From DAITPV01 sp050692555 (GTDB lineage Bacteria; Actinomycetota; UBA4738; CALAEC01): a DNA stretch of 64,000 nucleotides. Location: positions 62,001-126,000 of the forward strand of contig JBOGVS010000003.1 of assembly GCA_050692555.1 (NCBI GenBank). Reading direction: 5' to 3'. The notes beneath the pieces were generated by a model. That model was not told where the DNA came from. It made no database searches and was given only the letters and a program-made list of their open reading frames with translations. The position numbers and the translations under genes were made by a program. Below, one piece after another: positions 51,958-59,574 of this stretch. Every line of letters starts with the position of its first letter. The first letter of the stretch is position 1.

Positions 51958-52440
51958 TTAGACCTTCGCCTGAAGCTCCAGGGTGCAGGAAGACAGTCCC
52001 CGCTTCTCCAGGTACCGCTGGTGGTACTCCTCGGCCGGCCAGAACGTGCCGGCGGGTAGGATCTCGGTGGCGATGGGCCGGCGGAATCGGGACTGGGCCT
52101 TGCCCTTGGATGCCTCCGCCTGGGCTCGCTGATCCGTGTCGTGGGTGAAGATCGCCGTCCGGTACTGGGTTCCCACGTCGGGACCCTGGCGGTTCACCTG
52201 GGTCGGGTCGTGGCTGCCCCAGAACACATCCAGCAGCTGCTCGTAGGACACCCGATCGGGCTCGTATTCCACGAGCACCGCTTCCGCGTGCCCGGTCCGA
52301 TCCGTGCACACGTCCTCATAGCTGGGATCGTCGAGGGTCCCGCCCGTGTACCCCGCGGTGGTAGCGATCACCCCGGGGACCTCCCTGAACGCCGCCTCCA
52401 CCTGCCAGAAGCACCCCGCTGCGAACGTCGCCTTGGCCAT
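51958..52440 (-). CDS. msrA: Peptide methionine sulfoxide reductase A
   Basis: The 160-residue protein starts at ATG 52440 (MAKATFAAGCFWQVEAAF) behind GGGAGGAG; a frame extension to 52464 is less likely. It has the catalytic GCFW, TAGYTGGTLDDPSYEDVC, HAEAVLVEYEP, FWGSHDPTQVNRQGPDVGTQYR and the C-terminal LSSCTL cysteine for recycling. It reduces S-methionine sulfoxide in oxidised proteins. TACAGT upstream on the minus strand is a possible -10. Confidence 0.93.
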   Translation of the reverse strand: MAKATFAAGCFWQVEAAFREVPGVIATTAGYTGGTLDDPSYEDVCTDRTGHAEAVLVEYEPDRVSYEQLLDVFWGSHDPTQVNRQGPDVGTQYRTAIFTHDTDQRAQAEASKGKAQSRFRRPIATEILPAGTFWPAEEYHQRYLEKRGLSSCTLELQAKV

Positions 52441-52507
52441 GATGTGTCTCCTCCCGGTCGCCAACTGTAACCCGGGGAAGGTGGGAGGGATTCCGTGAGC
52501 GAATAAG

Positions 52508-52541
52508 GGAACCGCCGGAGCCCGAAGACTCCAGCGGTTCC
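52508..52541. other. Inverted repeat in the msrA/DUF1918 divergent region
   Basis: Arms GGAACCGCCGGAG and CTCCAGCGGTTCC pair at 12 of 13 positions around an eight-base loop. The repeat sits between divergent genes rather than behind one, so a regulatory or RNA-leader role is as likely as termination. Confidence 0.5.
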
Positions 52542-52652
52542 AAAACCTTTATACCCAGAGCGTGGCCGGGTGGCAAGGGGTTTGGGGTGGTCTTGTCGGA
52601 CTTTCGCGAGGCCATGTTGCCGGCCGGCGCCGGGCGCGCTAAACATATGCCC

Positions 52653-52862
52653 ATGAGCGGGAAGGCAGGAGACCGGATCGTGGTCGAGTCCGAGCAGGTC
52701 GGACAGCCGCCTCGCGAGGGCGAGATCCTCGAGGTGATCGAGGGGCAGCTCGGCGTGCGATACCGGGTCCGCTGGGAGGACGGGCACGAGTCGGTGTTCG
52801 CACCCAGCGGGGGAGCGGCGCAGGTCCTCGCTCGCCGGCGACGCGGGCGCGCGCAGGGCTAA
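52653..52862 (+). CDS. DUF1918 small protein
   Basis: The 69-residue protein reads MSGKAGDRIVVESEQVGQPP then REGEILEVIEGQLGVRYRV, VRWEDGHESVFAPSGG. This matches the DUF1918 pattern (GDRlvv...Geiv..G..py.VrW.dGhe...P). ATG 52647 is two codons upstream and equally possible. DUF1918 proteins are small, SH3-like and common in actinobacteria, with unknown role. Confidence 0.82.
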   Translation: MSGKAGDRIVVESEQVGQPPREGEILEVIEGQLGVRYRVRWEDGHESVFAPSGGAAQVLARRRRGRAQG

Positions 52863-52891
52863 CCGGTCCGCGGAGGACCGGTCCGGGCCGG

Positions 52892-52897
52892 TAGGCT
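52892..52897 (+). promoter_or_regulatory. Candidate -10 element of the P450 gene
   Basis: TAGGCT lies eight bases upstream of ATG 52906, so the message would have little or no leader. Confidence 0.4.
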
Positions 52898-52905
52898 GTC
52901 GGCGG

Positions 52906-54123
52906 ATGGCCACTCGAACCGGGCCCCGGTTCGCGCCGCACGACCCGGAGTTCGTCGCCGACCCCTATCCCGCGTATGCCGCGCTCCGGGCGGCGGGACG
53001 GGTCCACTACGTCGAGGAGACCAACCAGTGGCTGATCCCGCATCACGCCGACGTGGCCGCGCTGCTCCGGGAACGCCGGCTGGGGCGCACGTACCTCCAC
53101 GTGGCCACCCACGCGGAGATGGGCCGGCCGGAGGACGCCGAGCACACCGGGCCGTTCTGGTACCTGATCCGCAACGGGATCCTGGACATGGAGCCCCCCG
53201 ACCACACCCGGGTCCGCCGGCTGGTGGCCAAGGCGTTCAGCCCCCGGATGGTCGAGTCGCTCGGGCCCACTGTGCAGCGCCTGATGGACGGGCTGGTCGA
53301 CCGGGTGGCCGGTGCCGGGACGTTCGACCTGATCCGGGAGATCGCCGAGCCGCTCCCGGTGACCGTCATCGCGGAGCTCCTGGGCATCCCCGCCGACGAC
53401 CGGCGCCACCTCCGTCCGTGGTCGGCGGAGATCTGCCGGATGTACGAGCTCAACCCCAGCGAGGAGGACGCCCGGGCCGCCTCACGCGCGTCGATCGAGT
53501 TCTCCGAGTACCTGCGCGGTCTTATCCGGGAGCGCCGGGCCCGGCCGGCCGAGGACCTCATCACCGAGCTTGTTCAGGTGGTGGATCAGGGCGACCGGCT
53601 CACCGAGGACGAGATGATCGGCACCTGCGTCCTGCTGCTGAACGCCGGCCACGAGGCCACCGTGAACATGACCGGCAATGGCTGGTGGACGCTGTTCCGC
53701 AACCCCGGCGAGCTTGCCCGCCTGCGAAAGGATCACGCGTTGATCCCCCCGGCCATCGAGGAGCTGATGCGCTTCGAGACCCCACTGCAGATGTTCGAGC
53801 GCTGGGTGTTCGAGGACCTGGAGATCGACGGGGCCCGGATCCCCCGCGGTCAGGAGCTTGGCCTCCTGTTCGGCTCCGCGAATCGGGACCCCGGGGTCTT
53901 CGACCGGCCGGACGTCCTGGACCTGGGAAGGGACCCCAACCCCCTCATGACGTTCGGCGCGGGGATCCACTACTGCTTGGGGGCCGCACTCGGCCGCCTG
54001 GAGCTGGCCACCTCGTTCGGGACCCTGCTCCGGCGGGCCCCCGGGATGGAGCCGGTGGCCGAGCCGGAGTGGAAGCCGAGCTACATCATCAGGGGCCTGA
54101 AGGAGCTGCGGGTCCGGCTCTGA
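52906..54123 (+). CDS. Cytochrome P450
   Basis: The 405-residue soluble bacterial P450 has the I-helix LLLNAGHEATVNM, the K-helix ExxR in EELMRFE, and the heme-binding FGAGIHYCLGAALGRLE with Cys357. It hydroxylates an unknown substrate and needs a ferredoxin; the tandem 7Fe ferredoxins elsewhere in the window are possible but unproven donors. No reductase gene is adjacent. Confidence 0.93.
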   Translation: MATRTGPRFAPHDPEFVADPYPAYAALRAAGRVHYVEETNQWLIPHHADVAALLRERRLGRTYLHVATHAEMGRPEDAEHTGPFWYLIRNGILDMEPPDHTRVRRLVAKAFSPRMVESLGPTVQRLMDGLVDRVAGAGTFDLIREIAEPLPVTVIAELLGIPADDRRHLRPWSAEICRMYELNPSEEDARAASRASIEFSEYLRGLIRERRARPAEDLITELVQVVDQGDRLTEDEMIGTCVLLLNAGHEATVNMTGNGWWTLFRNPGELARLRKDHALIPPAIEELMRFETPLQMFERWVFEDLEIDGARIPRGQELGLLFGSANRDPGVFDRPDVLDLGRDPNPLMTFGAGIHYCLGAALGRLELATSFGTLLRRAPGMEPVAEPEWKPSYIIRGLKELRVRL

Positions 54124-54203
54124 CCAGGCAACTTCCTTCCGGGGGAGACGGGCCGGGCGCGACTCGGTAGGCTGCACCGCCATGTCTTCGTGTCGAGCCG
54201 GTC

Positions 54204-54827
54204 GTGCCTGAACGACGGACCCGGTGGACCGTGGCGATCACTGCCGCGGTCCTCCTGGCGGTCGGTGGTTCGCTGTGGGCCGGTCTGGCCGGAGATGGAT
54301 CGGACCGACAGGGCAAGCCGGAGCCGGCGGAGCCGACCCGGTACTTCCTCAACGTGAGCCTGGGGCAGGTCAAGGCGTTCCCGGTCGAAGGCCGGGTTCG
54401 GCTGCGACGGCTGGCCGGGCCTGCCGAGGCGGTCCGGCAAACGATGTCCGCGCTGTACACCACGGGGTTCGTCGACCCCGGCCTGTGGGGCGGTGGGCGA
54501 TTCCCCTCGCTATTCGATCAGTTCGCCCGTGAGACTCGCGGCCAGGCCCGCCGGGACCTCGACCAGCTGTCGCTGGGTCGGGGCGCTACCCGGCTCGCGG
54601 AGGTGCGACCGGACCAGGCCATCCTTCGCCTCCGATTCCTCCTCGACGCCCGGCGCCGACCGGTGTCCGCGCTGGCGGCCATGGAGTTCTCGGGGACCGG
54701 CGTGGGGGAAGGGTTCGAGGTTCCCATCCGTCACTCGGGCCAATACGTGCTCCAACCGACGGGGGACCGTTGGTTGATCGTCGGGTACGAGGTCCGGGGA
54801 CGGGTGGGATCCGGAGGGGGTTCGTGA
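54204..54827 (+). CDS. Membrane-anchored extracytoplasmic protein, unknown
   Basis: The 207-residue protein starts with GTG 54204. One N-terminal signal-anchor helix (WTVAITAAVLLAVGGSLWAGL) is followed by a soluble alpha/beta region (SLFDQFARETRGQARRDLDQ). No family is recognised. The LCP gene overlaps its stop (GTGA), so a role in envelope polymer attachment is possible. A TAGGCT at 54168 and a nine-codon ATG frame (54182-54211) overlap its start. Confidence 0.6.
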   Translation: MPERRTRWTVAITAAVLLAVGGSLWAGLAGDGSDRQGKPEPAEPTRYFLNVSLGQVKAFPVEGRVRLRRLAGPAEAVRQTMSALYTTGFVDPGLWGGGRFPSLFDQFARETRGQARRDLDQLSLGRGATRLAEVRPDQAILRLRFLLDARRRPVSALAAMEFSGTGVGEGFEVPIRHSGQYVLQPTGDRWLIVGYEVRGRVGSGGGS

Positions 54828-55726
54828 CGCGGGGCCGGATCACCGCGGCGGTGATCGGCAGCCTGCTCCTGTGGGTCGCCGCCGGCGCCCTTGCGGCCGG
54901 CCCTCAGAGTGGGGGTGAGCTCCCCGCCGCCCTGGACCGGTCGTTCGCCGCGGAATTCTCGCCGACCGTCCCGGACCGCGACCTCCTGTTCGTCCTGGTG
55001 ATCGGGAGCGATGCCCGACCGGGCCATCCCGCGGCCGGGTCCCGTGCCGATTCTCTCCATGTGGTCGGGGTGAACCCCTCCAGGGGGACCGCGGGGGTGG
55101 TGGGGATCCCTCGGGATTCCTACGTCCCCATCCCGGGTGTGGGGACCCGGAAGATCAACGAGTCGCTGTTCTACGGCGGTCCACAGCTCACCGTGGCCAC
55201 CGTGGAGCGGCTCACAGGGATCCGGATCGACGCGTACGTGCTGGCGGCCTTCGAGGAGTTCCGGCAGCTGGTGACCGCGGTGGGAGGCGTTGAGGTGGAC
55301 ATCCCCTATGCCATGAGCGACTCGGCCTCCGGGGCTCATTTCCGGCCGGGGCCCACCCGTCTGGACGGCCCGGAGGCCCTGGCGTTCTCCCGGGACCGCC
55401 ACGACGTTCCCGGTGGGGACTTCGGCCGTTCGCTGAACCAGGGCCGGTTCCTGGTCGCCGCCCTCCGGGAGTTCCGCGGCGACGTGGCCGGTGACCCTGT
55501 GCAGCTGTTCCAATGGATCATCGGGGGGGTCCGGTACCTCCAGACCGACCTGAGCTTCGGCGAGGTGATCGAGCTGGCCCTCGCGGCGGTGGGGCTCGAC
55601 CCGGGCGAGGTTCGGAACAAGGTGGTGTCGGGGAGCGGCGGGAGCGTGGGCGGCCAGAGCGTGGTCCGCCTGGGTTCGTCGGCCCAGGCGATCTTCCGGG
55701 ACCTGGCCCGGGACGCGTCGTTCTAG
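54824..55726 (+). CDS. LytR-CpsA-Psr (LCP) family protein
   Basis: The 300-residue protein starts with GTG 54824. After a signal-anchor it has the LCP core: LFVLVIGSDARPG, RADSLHVVGVNPS, GVVGIPRDSYVPIPG, KINESLFYGGPQLTVATVERLTG, the conserved arginine in AFSRDRHDVPGGDFGRSLNQ. LCP enzymes transfer lipid-linked glycopolymers (such as arabinogalactan or teichoic acid) to peptidoglycan on the outer face of the membrane. Confidence 0.9.
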   Translation: MTRGRITAAVIGSLLLWVAAGALAAGPQSGGELPAALDRSFAAEFSPTVPDRDLLFVLVIGSDARPGHPAAGSRADSLHVVGVNPSRGTAGVVGIPRDSYVPIPGVGTRKINESLFYGGPQLTVATVERLTGIRIDAYVLAAFEEFRQLVTAVGGVEVDIPYAMSDSASGAHFRPGPTRLDGPEALAFSRDRHDVPGGDFGRSLNQGRFLVAALREFRGDVAGDPVQLFQWIIGGVRYLQTDLSFGEVIELALAAVGLDPGEVRNKVVSGSGGSVGGQSVVRLGSSAQAIFRDLARDASF

Positions 55727-55808
55727 GTGCCCTCGGTTTCCTCACTTCACGGTGGGGTATGGACCGAGTGACAGGACGAGCGGACCCTGATTGAGGAGGT
55801 GTCGATCC

Positions 55809-56021
55809 ATAGCGTCCCGCCGGCAGACCGACGCCGCTCGGCGGAACATCCGGAAGGCCCAGCGAGTCGCTCGCCAGAAGAAGACCATCACCAAGCTGCC
55901 GAAGGCGGTCCGCTCCGACCTCGGCCGCCAGGCGGCCAAGTCTCGGAAGCGCGGAGGCAGGCCCGGACGGGACCTGGAGGACCGAACCCGCCAGGACCTG
56001 TACAAGGTGGCCAAGGCGTAA
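55809..56021 (+). CDS. Small basic protein with apparent ATA start
   Basis: The ~70-residue protein would read MASRRQTDAARRNIRKAQRV, then ARQKKTITKLPKAVRSDLG, and ends DLYKVAKA. It is highly basic and probably nucleic-acid associated. A strong GAGGAGGT site (55793-55800) ends eight bases before an ATA codon, where the family-like N-terminus begins; no ATG, GTG or TTG lies at a workable distance, and the upstream TTG overlaps the ribosome site. Either ATA initiates, or the codon is a mutated ATG. Confidence 0.6.
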   Translation: MASRRQTDAARRNIRKAQRVARQKKTITKLPKAVRSDLGRQAAKSRKRGGRPGRDLEDRTRQDLYKVAKA

Positions 56022-56155
56022 AGGGATCTCCGGCCGCTCGAAGATGGGGAAATGGGACCTGATCCGAGCGATCCGCAAGGCCAGCTGACCAGGAGCGCAT
56101 CCGGTCCCACCTGACAAAGCGGTCGCATCGCTCCACGCCGTCCTGCGTAATCGGA

Positions 56156-56161
56156 TACAAT
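56156..56161 (+). promoter_or_regulatory. -10 element of a leaderless promoter
   Basis: TACAAT is followed by six bases and GTG 56168. Confidence 0.5.
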
Positions 56162-56167
56162 GAACTC

Positions 56168-56359
56168 GTGACCATCCCCGTGTACCGCACTGAGGGTGGG
56201 CGCATCCTGCGGATCATCGAATCCGACGACGGTGGGCTGAACGTCGAGCTGCTTGAGGATGGCGCCTGGGTCGCCGGCCGTATAGGGATGGTGGGTCTGC
56301 GACTGTCCCCTACGACCGACAAGTTGCGCCCAGAAGAGGTCAGGGCTCTCCCCGAGTAG
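56168..56359 (+). CDS. Small acidic protein, unknown
   Basis: The 63-residue protein (MTIPVYRTEGGRILRIIESD then DGGLNVELLEDGAWVAGRIG) starts with GTG 56168 at the leaderless distance from TACAAT. It looks beta-rich and soluble. The final 20 bases overlap the convergent methyltransferase remnant. No family is recognised; coding status rests on the promoter spacing and residue pattern. Confidence 0.5.
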   Translation: MTIPVYRTEGGRILRIIESDDGGLNVELLEDGAWVAGRIGMVGLRLSPTTDKLRPEEVRALPE

Positions 56360-56872
56360 CCGCCCGGAGCCACTCCCGCCCCTCGTCAAGCCACCCCCGG
56401 ATGGTCAACCCGCTTCGGCCCAGCTGGTCCTGGATCGCCTCCGCATCGAGGAGCTCCGATCGGTACTCCTGGGTCCAGGTGCGGTCACCGATCGAGTACT
56501 CGGCCACCGCGTGCAGGACGTTCCCCTCCCAGGCCCTTACCCGGGTCCGGATCCGCACGTCGCCGTAGGTCGACTCGTAGGCGTCGCTCCCGACCCAACG
56601 AACGTGCGGGTGCGCCCGCTGGATCAGGACCATCCCCTGGGGCGTGACGTGCCGGGCACAGGCGTCCAGGAACGCCCGCCGCTGGTCCCGGTCCGCGGTG
56701 TTGACCAGGTAGCTGGCCAGGACGACGGCCGGGAACGTCCGGCCGAGGTCCAGCGACTCGATGTCTCCGAGGACGGTCTCGGCTCCGTGCACGTGGGCCG
56801 GTCGAAGAACAGGTTGACGGCCTCGTAGGGGGTGAGGTCGCCCGTCGCGTCCGGAGCAGCGGGGGCCCTCAC
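56340..56872 (-). pseudogene. SAM-dependent methyltransferase remnant with internal deletion
   Basis: The gene begins at GTG 56872 (MRAPAAPDATGDLTPYEAVNLFF-DRP) and then changes frame near 56795-56801 to continue as HVHGAETVLGDIESLDLGRTF, FPAVVLASYLVNT, and on to 56340. The intact family has about 50-60 residues between these parts, including the glycine-rich SAM motif I (typically VLELGCGTG). That motif is missing here, and the deletion is not a multiple of three. The remaining C-terminal half (VTPQGMVLIQRAHP, YRSELLDAEAIQDQL) is well preserved, so the loss looks recent. Confidence 0.7.
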
Positions 56873-56926
56873 AGGGCCCGGGAGGCGAGTCTTCTCCGTG
56901 GGACCTCCTCGTCCGTCGGAGGCAGA

Positions 56927-59068
56927 CTACCTCCGGACGCAGCTCCTCTGGCGGTCCCGTCCCGGACCCCCCACACACACGTCCCTTCCGCCACCGCCCA
57001 GGAGGCGGTCCTTCCCGGAGCCGCCTCTCAGGACGTCACGTCCTCCCTGTCCCAGCAGACGGTCCCGGCCCGGACCACCGCTCGCCCGGTCGCGGCCTGT
57101 GCCGGCCACGGCCACGTCGTTCCCCTTGAGGGCTCGGATCATGTCCCGCCCATCGAAGCCGCACAGGATGTCCGGCCCTTTGGTTCCGCGAATGGTGTCG
57201 CGTCCCGGCGTGCCGAGCACCTGGTTGAGTCCCGGCCTGCCCCGTCGAAGGCAGGCCTCGATGGCGCCCGGCGACGGAAGCTCGAAGGGCCGTCCGATGA
57301 CCAGCTCCACGTTCCGGTCACCGGGGGTACCGAGGGCCATCAGGTCCTGCTGTGGGTCGTGGAGCTGGACCTCGCGCCCGGCCGAGGCCAGCCAGTCCTC
57401 GTTGATGTCCCGGGGGGCTCCGGCCAGGGCGGTCTCGTGCGTGTGGTCGTGGGCCGCCCAGTCGATGTCCCGAGGGTTGGGGGCCGCGCTGGCGTCGAAC
57501 ACCACCGCGAAGATCGACAGAGTGCCGTCGCCGTTGTCGGCGATCTCGATGGTCCGGCTCTGGGTGGGGTAGTCGGCGATGGCCGACGTGTTGACCTCCC
57601 AGAACGCCGTTTCCAGGATCGGGTTCTGGTGCGCCAGGATCCTGTTCTCGTGGGTGTGCCCATCGACCTGGAGGATCACGTTGGGGAACCGCAGGAGCAG
57701 CTGGGTGAGGTCCTCGCCGGTGTGGATGGGGCCCACCGACCCCGGCGGCTGGCCGGTGCGAGGGCCGGTGTTGTCGGTCGTGGCGATGGTGTGGTGCGCG
57801 GCCACCACCACCAGCCGGTTGGAGGCCTGCGGGTTGATGACTTTCTTCCCATCCGGCTGGTAGTACACCCGGGATACCCGCTTCAGCTCCTCCTCCAGCC
57901 ACTGGAACTGGGCATCGTCGAGGTTGCCGCCGTCCAGGCCCTCGGCCGCGTTGGTGTCCAGGGCGATGTACCGGAACAGCCTCTCGTCCCACGAGTAGCA
58001 GGCCCGGGGGGCGTAGGCCGGGTAGCTGGTGGCCGGGCAGCGGCGAACGGCCGGAAGGAACCCGTGCCCCACCGGCAGGCCAGTGGTAATGGCATGCTCC
58101 GCGATCCAGTCGGCCCGGTCCACGAGCCGGCGGTCGGGATCGGCGGGGACCACCTCGGTGGTCCCCGGGCTGGTCAGCAGGCTCATCCAGAAATCCGGAT
58201 CGGTGAACCCACCCGCGCACGCCTCCTGCTGCTTGTCGGGGGCGATGTCCATCACCTTCAGGCTCCCCACCGCCCACTGGCGGACGAACGCTCGCCACAC
58301 GGCGTTGTCGTCGGCGATGGTGCCCTGGACCTTCATGTCGTGGTTGCCCAGCAGGGAGTACCACGGGATCGGGGTGCCATCGGCGTTGCGGAGCCCGGAG
58401 GCCCAGAACGGCTCGTTGGCCAGGTCCAGGATGCTCTCCCCGGGGACGGGGGTGGTGAGCGCCGGAGTCCCGCCCTCGGGGTCGGTGCCCTGCACGCCGT
58501 CGTAGCCGTCGGCGCCGGTGTCCGGGTCGACCAGCTTCCCGCCGTCCATGGCGTCGATGACGAACCGGGTTTCGTTGTACTGCTGGTTGTCCGCCAGATC
58601 CCCAAGGGCCAGGGTGAAATCGAACGGCTGGCCGAGGATGGGGCTGCCCTGGGCGGCGATCTGGCTCGCCGTCCGGACGTGAGCGTTCATCATGTGACCG
58701 ACCATGGTCTCGTGAGGCCGGAACGCGGACCTCGCGAGATGGTCCTCACACTTGTCCGCCCATTCACCGCGGAGCGGCGACTCCTCGTCCACGTACTGGA
58801 AGTCCGCGAGGCTGAAGAACGCGCTGAGCGGGACCCGCCGAGCCTCACGCCCCGCCAGAGCTTTGGCCAGGTCCTCCCGGAGGATCAGCGGCTGGCCGGG
58901 GCCACACTCCAGGACCCCATCGTCATTCGTGTCGACCATCGTGCCATTGAGGGTCGTGGCGCCGCAGTCGATGGCGGCGGATCCCGCAGCGGGCGGTACC
59001 GGCGCCACGCCGGCAGCTCCAACGAGCAGTCCGACGAGACCGAGGAGAAGGAGGAACGATCTGCGCAC
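56927..59068 (-). CDS. Secreted metallophosphoesterase with RTX-like repeat tail
   Basis: The protein has 713 residues, with a signal peptide (RRSFLLLLGLVGLLVGAAG). The calcineurin-like domain spans ~80-560: SLADFQYVDEES, LALGDLADNQQYNE, WYSLLGNHDMKVQG, VVVAAHHTIA and QVDGHTHENRILAH. This resembles an actinobacterial secreted metallophosphoesterase family. The last ~90 residues are GGxGxDxLxG-type calcium-binding repeats (GRDRLLGQGGRDVLRGGSG) ending CVGGPGRDRQRSC. The substrate is unknown. Confidence 0.88.
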   Translation of the reverse strand: MRRSFLLLLGLVGLLVGAAGVAPVPPAAGSAAIDCGATTLNGTMVDTNDDGVLECGPGQPLILREDLAKALAGREARRVPLSAFFSLADFQYVDEESPLRGEWADKCEDHLARSAFRPHETMVGHMMNAHVRTASQIAAQGSPILGQPFDFTLALGDLADNQQYNETRFVIDAMDGGKLVDPDTGADGYDGVQGTDPEGGTPALTTPVPGESILDLANEPFWASGLRNADGTPIPWYSLLGNHDMKVQGTIADDNAVWRAFVRQWAVGSLKVMDIAPDKQQEACAGGFTDPDFWMSLLTSPGTTEVVPADPDRRLVDRADWIAEHAITTGLPVGHGFLPAVRRCPATSYPAYAPRACYSWDERLFRYIALDTNAAEGLDGGNLDDAQFQWLEEELKRVSRVYYQPDGKKVINPQASNRLVVVAAHHTIATTDNTGPRTGQPPGSVGPIHTGEDLTQLLLRFPNVILQVDGHTHENRILAHQNPILETAFWEVNTSAIADYPTQSRTIEIADNGDGTLSIFAVVFDASAAPNPRDIDWAAHDHTHETALAGAPRDINEDWLASAGREVQLHDPQQDLMALGTPGDRNVELVIGRPFELPSPGAIEACLRRGRPGLNQVLGTPGRDTIRGTKGPDILCGFDGRDMIRALKGNDVAVAGTGRDRASGGPGRDRLLGQGGRDVLRGGSGKDRLLGGGGRDVCVGGPGRDRQRSCVRR

Positions 59069-59160
59069 CTCGTCAACCCCCTTCCCGCCCGCCGCGGGCA
59101 GGACGAGGGCCAGACCCTACCACGCAGGGGTGGACGGTCGATGAACAGACTGCGGCCGGT

Positions 59161-59517
59161 TCATCGACCGGGCGGACCCGACCGGGAGAATAGCCGTGCT
59201 GTGGTCCGCCCCAGGGCGTAAGAGAGGACCGCGATGGCCGCTCCGGCGACCCCAGACAGCGCTCCGATCCACGCGTTGTTCCGGGAGAAGTCGAACGGCG
59301 AACCCGCCAGTCCCTCTGCAGCGTGGATGGACCACAACACGACCCGGACCGGCAAGAGCGCGAGCGTGCCCAGGGGGCTGACCACGAAGCTTCGGTGGAT
59401 CACCACCGGGGTGTGGCCCCACAAGAGCGCGTACCCGACCAGTCCCCAGAACGCGCCGACGAGGACGGCGACCGCCCAGCCCGGGAGACGAGCCCGTTCC
59501 ACCGGCGCGGTGTCCAC
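59161..59517 (-). CDS. Small membrane protein, unknown
   Basis: The 118-residue protein starts with GTG 59517. It has three hydrophobic segments (WAVAVLVGAFWGLVGYALL, LGTLALLPVRVVLWSIHAAE, WIGALSGVAGAAIAVLSYAL). TACAAG lies six bases upstream on the minus strand. No family is recognised. Confidence 0.6.
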   Translation of the reverse strand: MDTAPVERARLPGWAVAVLVGAFWGLVGYALLWGHTPVVIHRSFVVSPLGTLALLPVRVVLWSIHAAEGLAGSPFDFSRNNAWIGALSGVAGAAIAVLSYALGRTTARLFSRSGPPGR

Positions 59518-59574
59518 GGTTCGCTTGTAGCACGGCCAGTTTGGGTCTGCTAGCCGAGGCTCCGAGGGGTTTCC

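Noticed and set aside
52508..52541. Inverted repeat as msrA terminator
   Set aside because: It lies upstream of msrA (which reads leftward), not downstream, so it cannot terminate that gene.
55742..56389. Reverse 215-residue open frame
   Set aside because: It is opposite two better-supported small forward genes and has no domain pattern.
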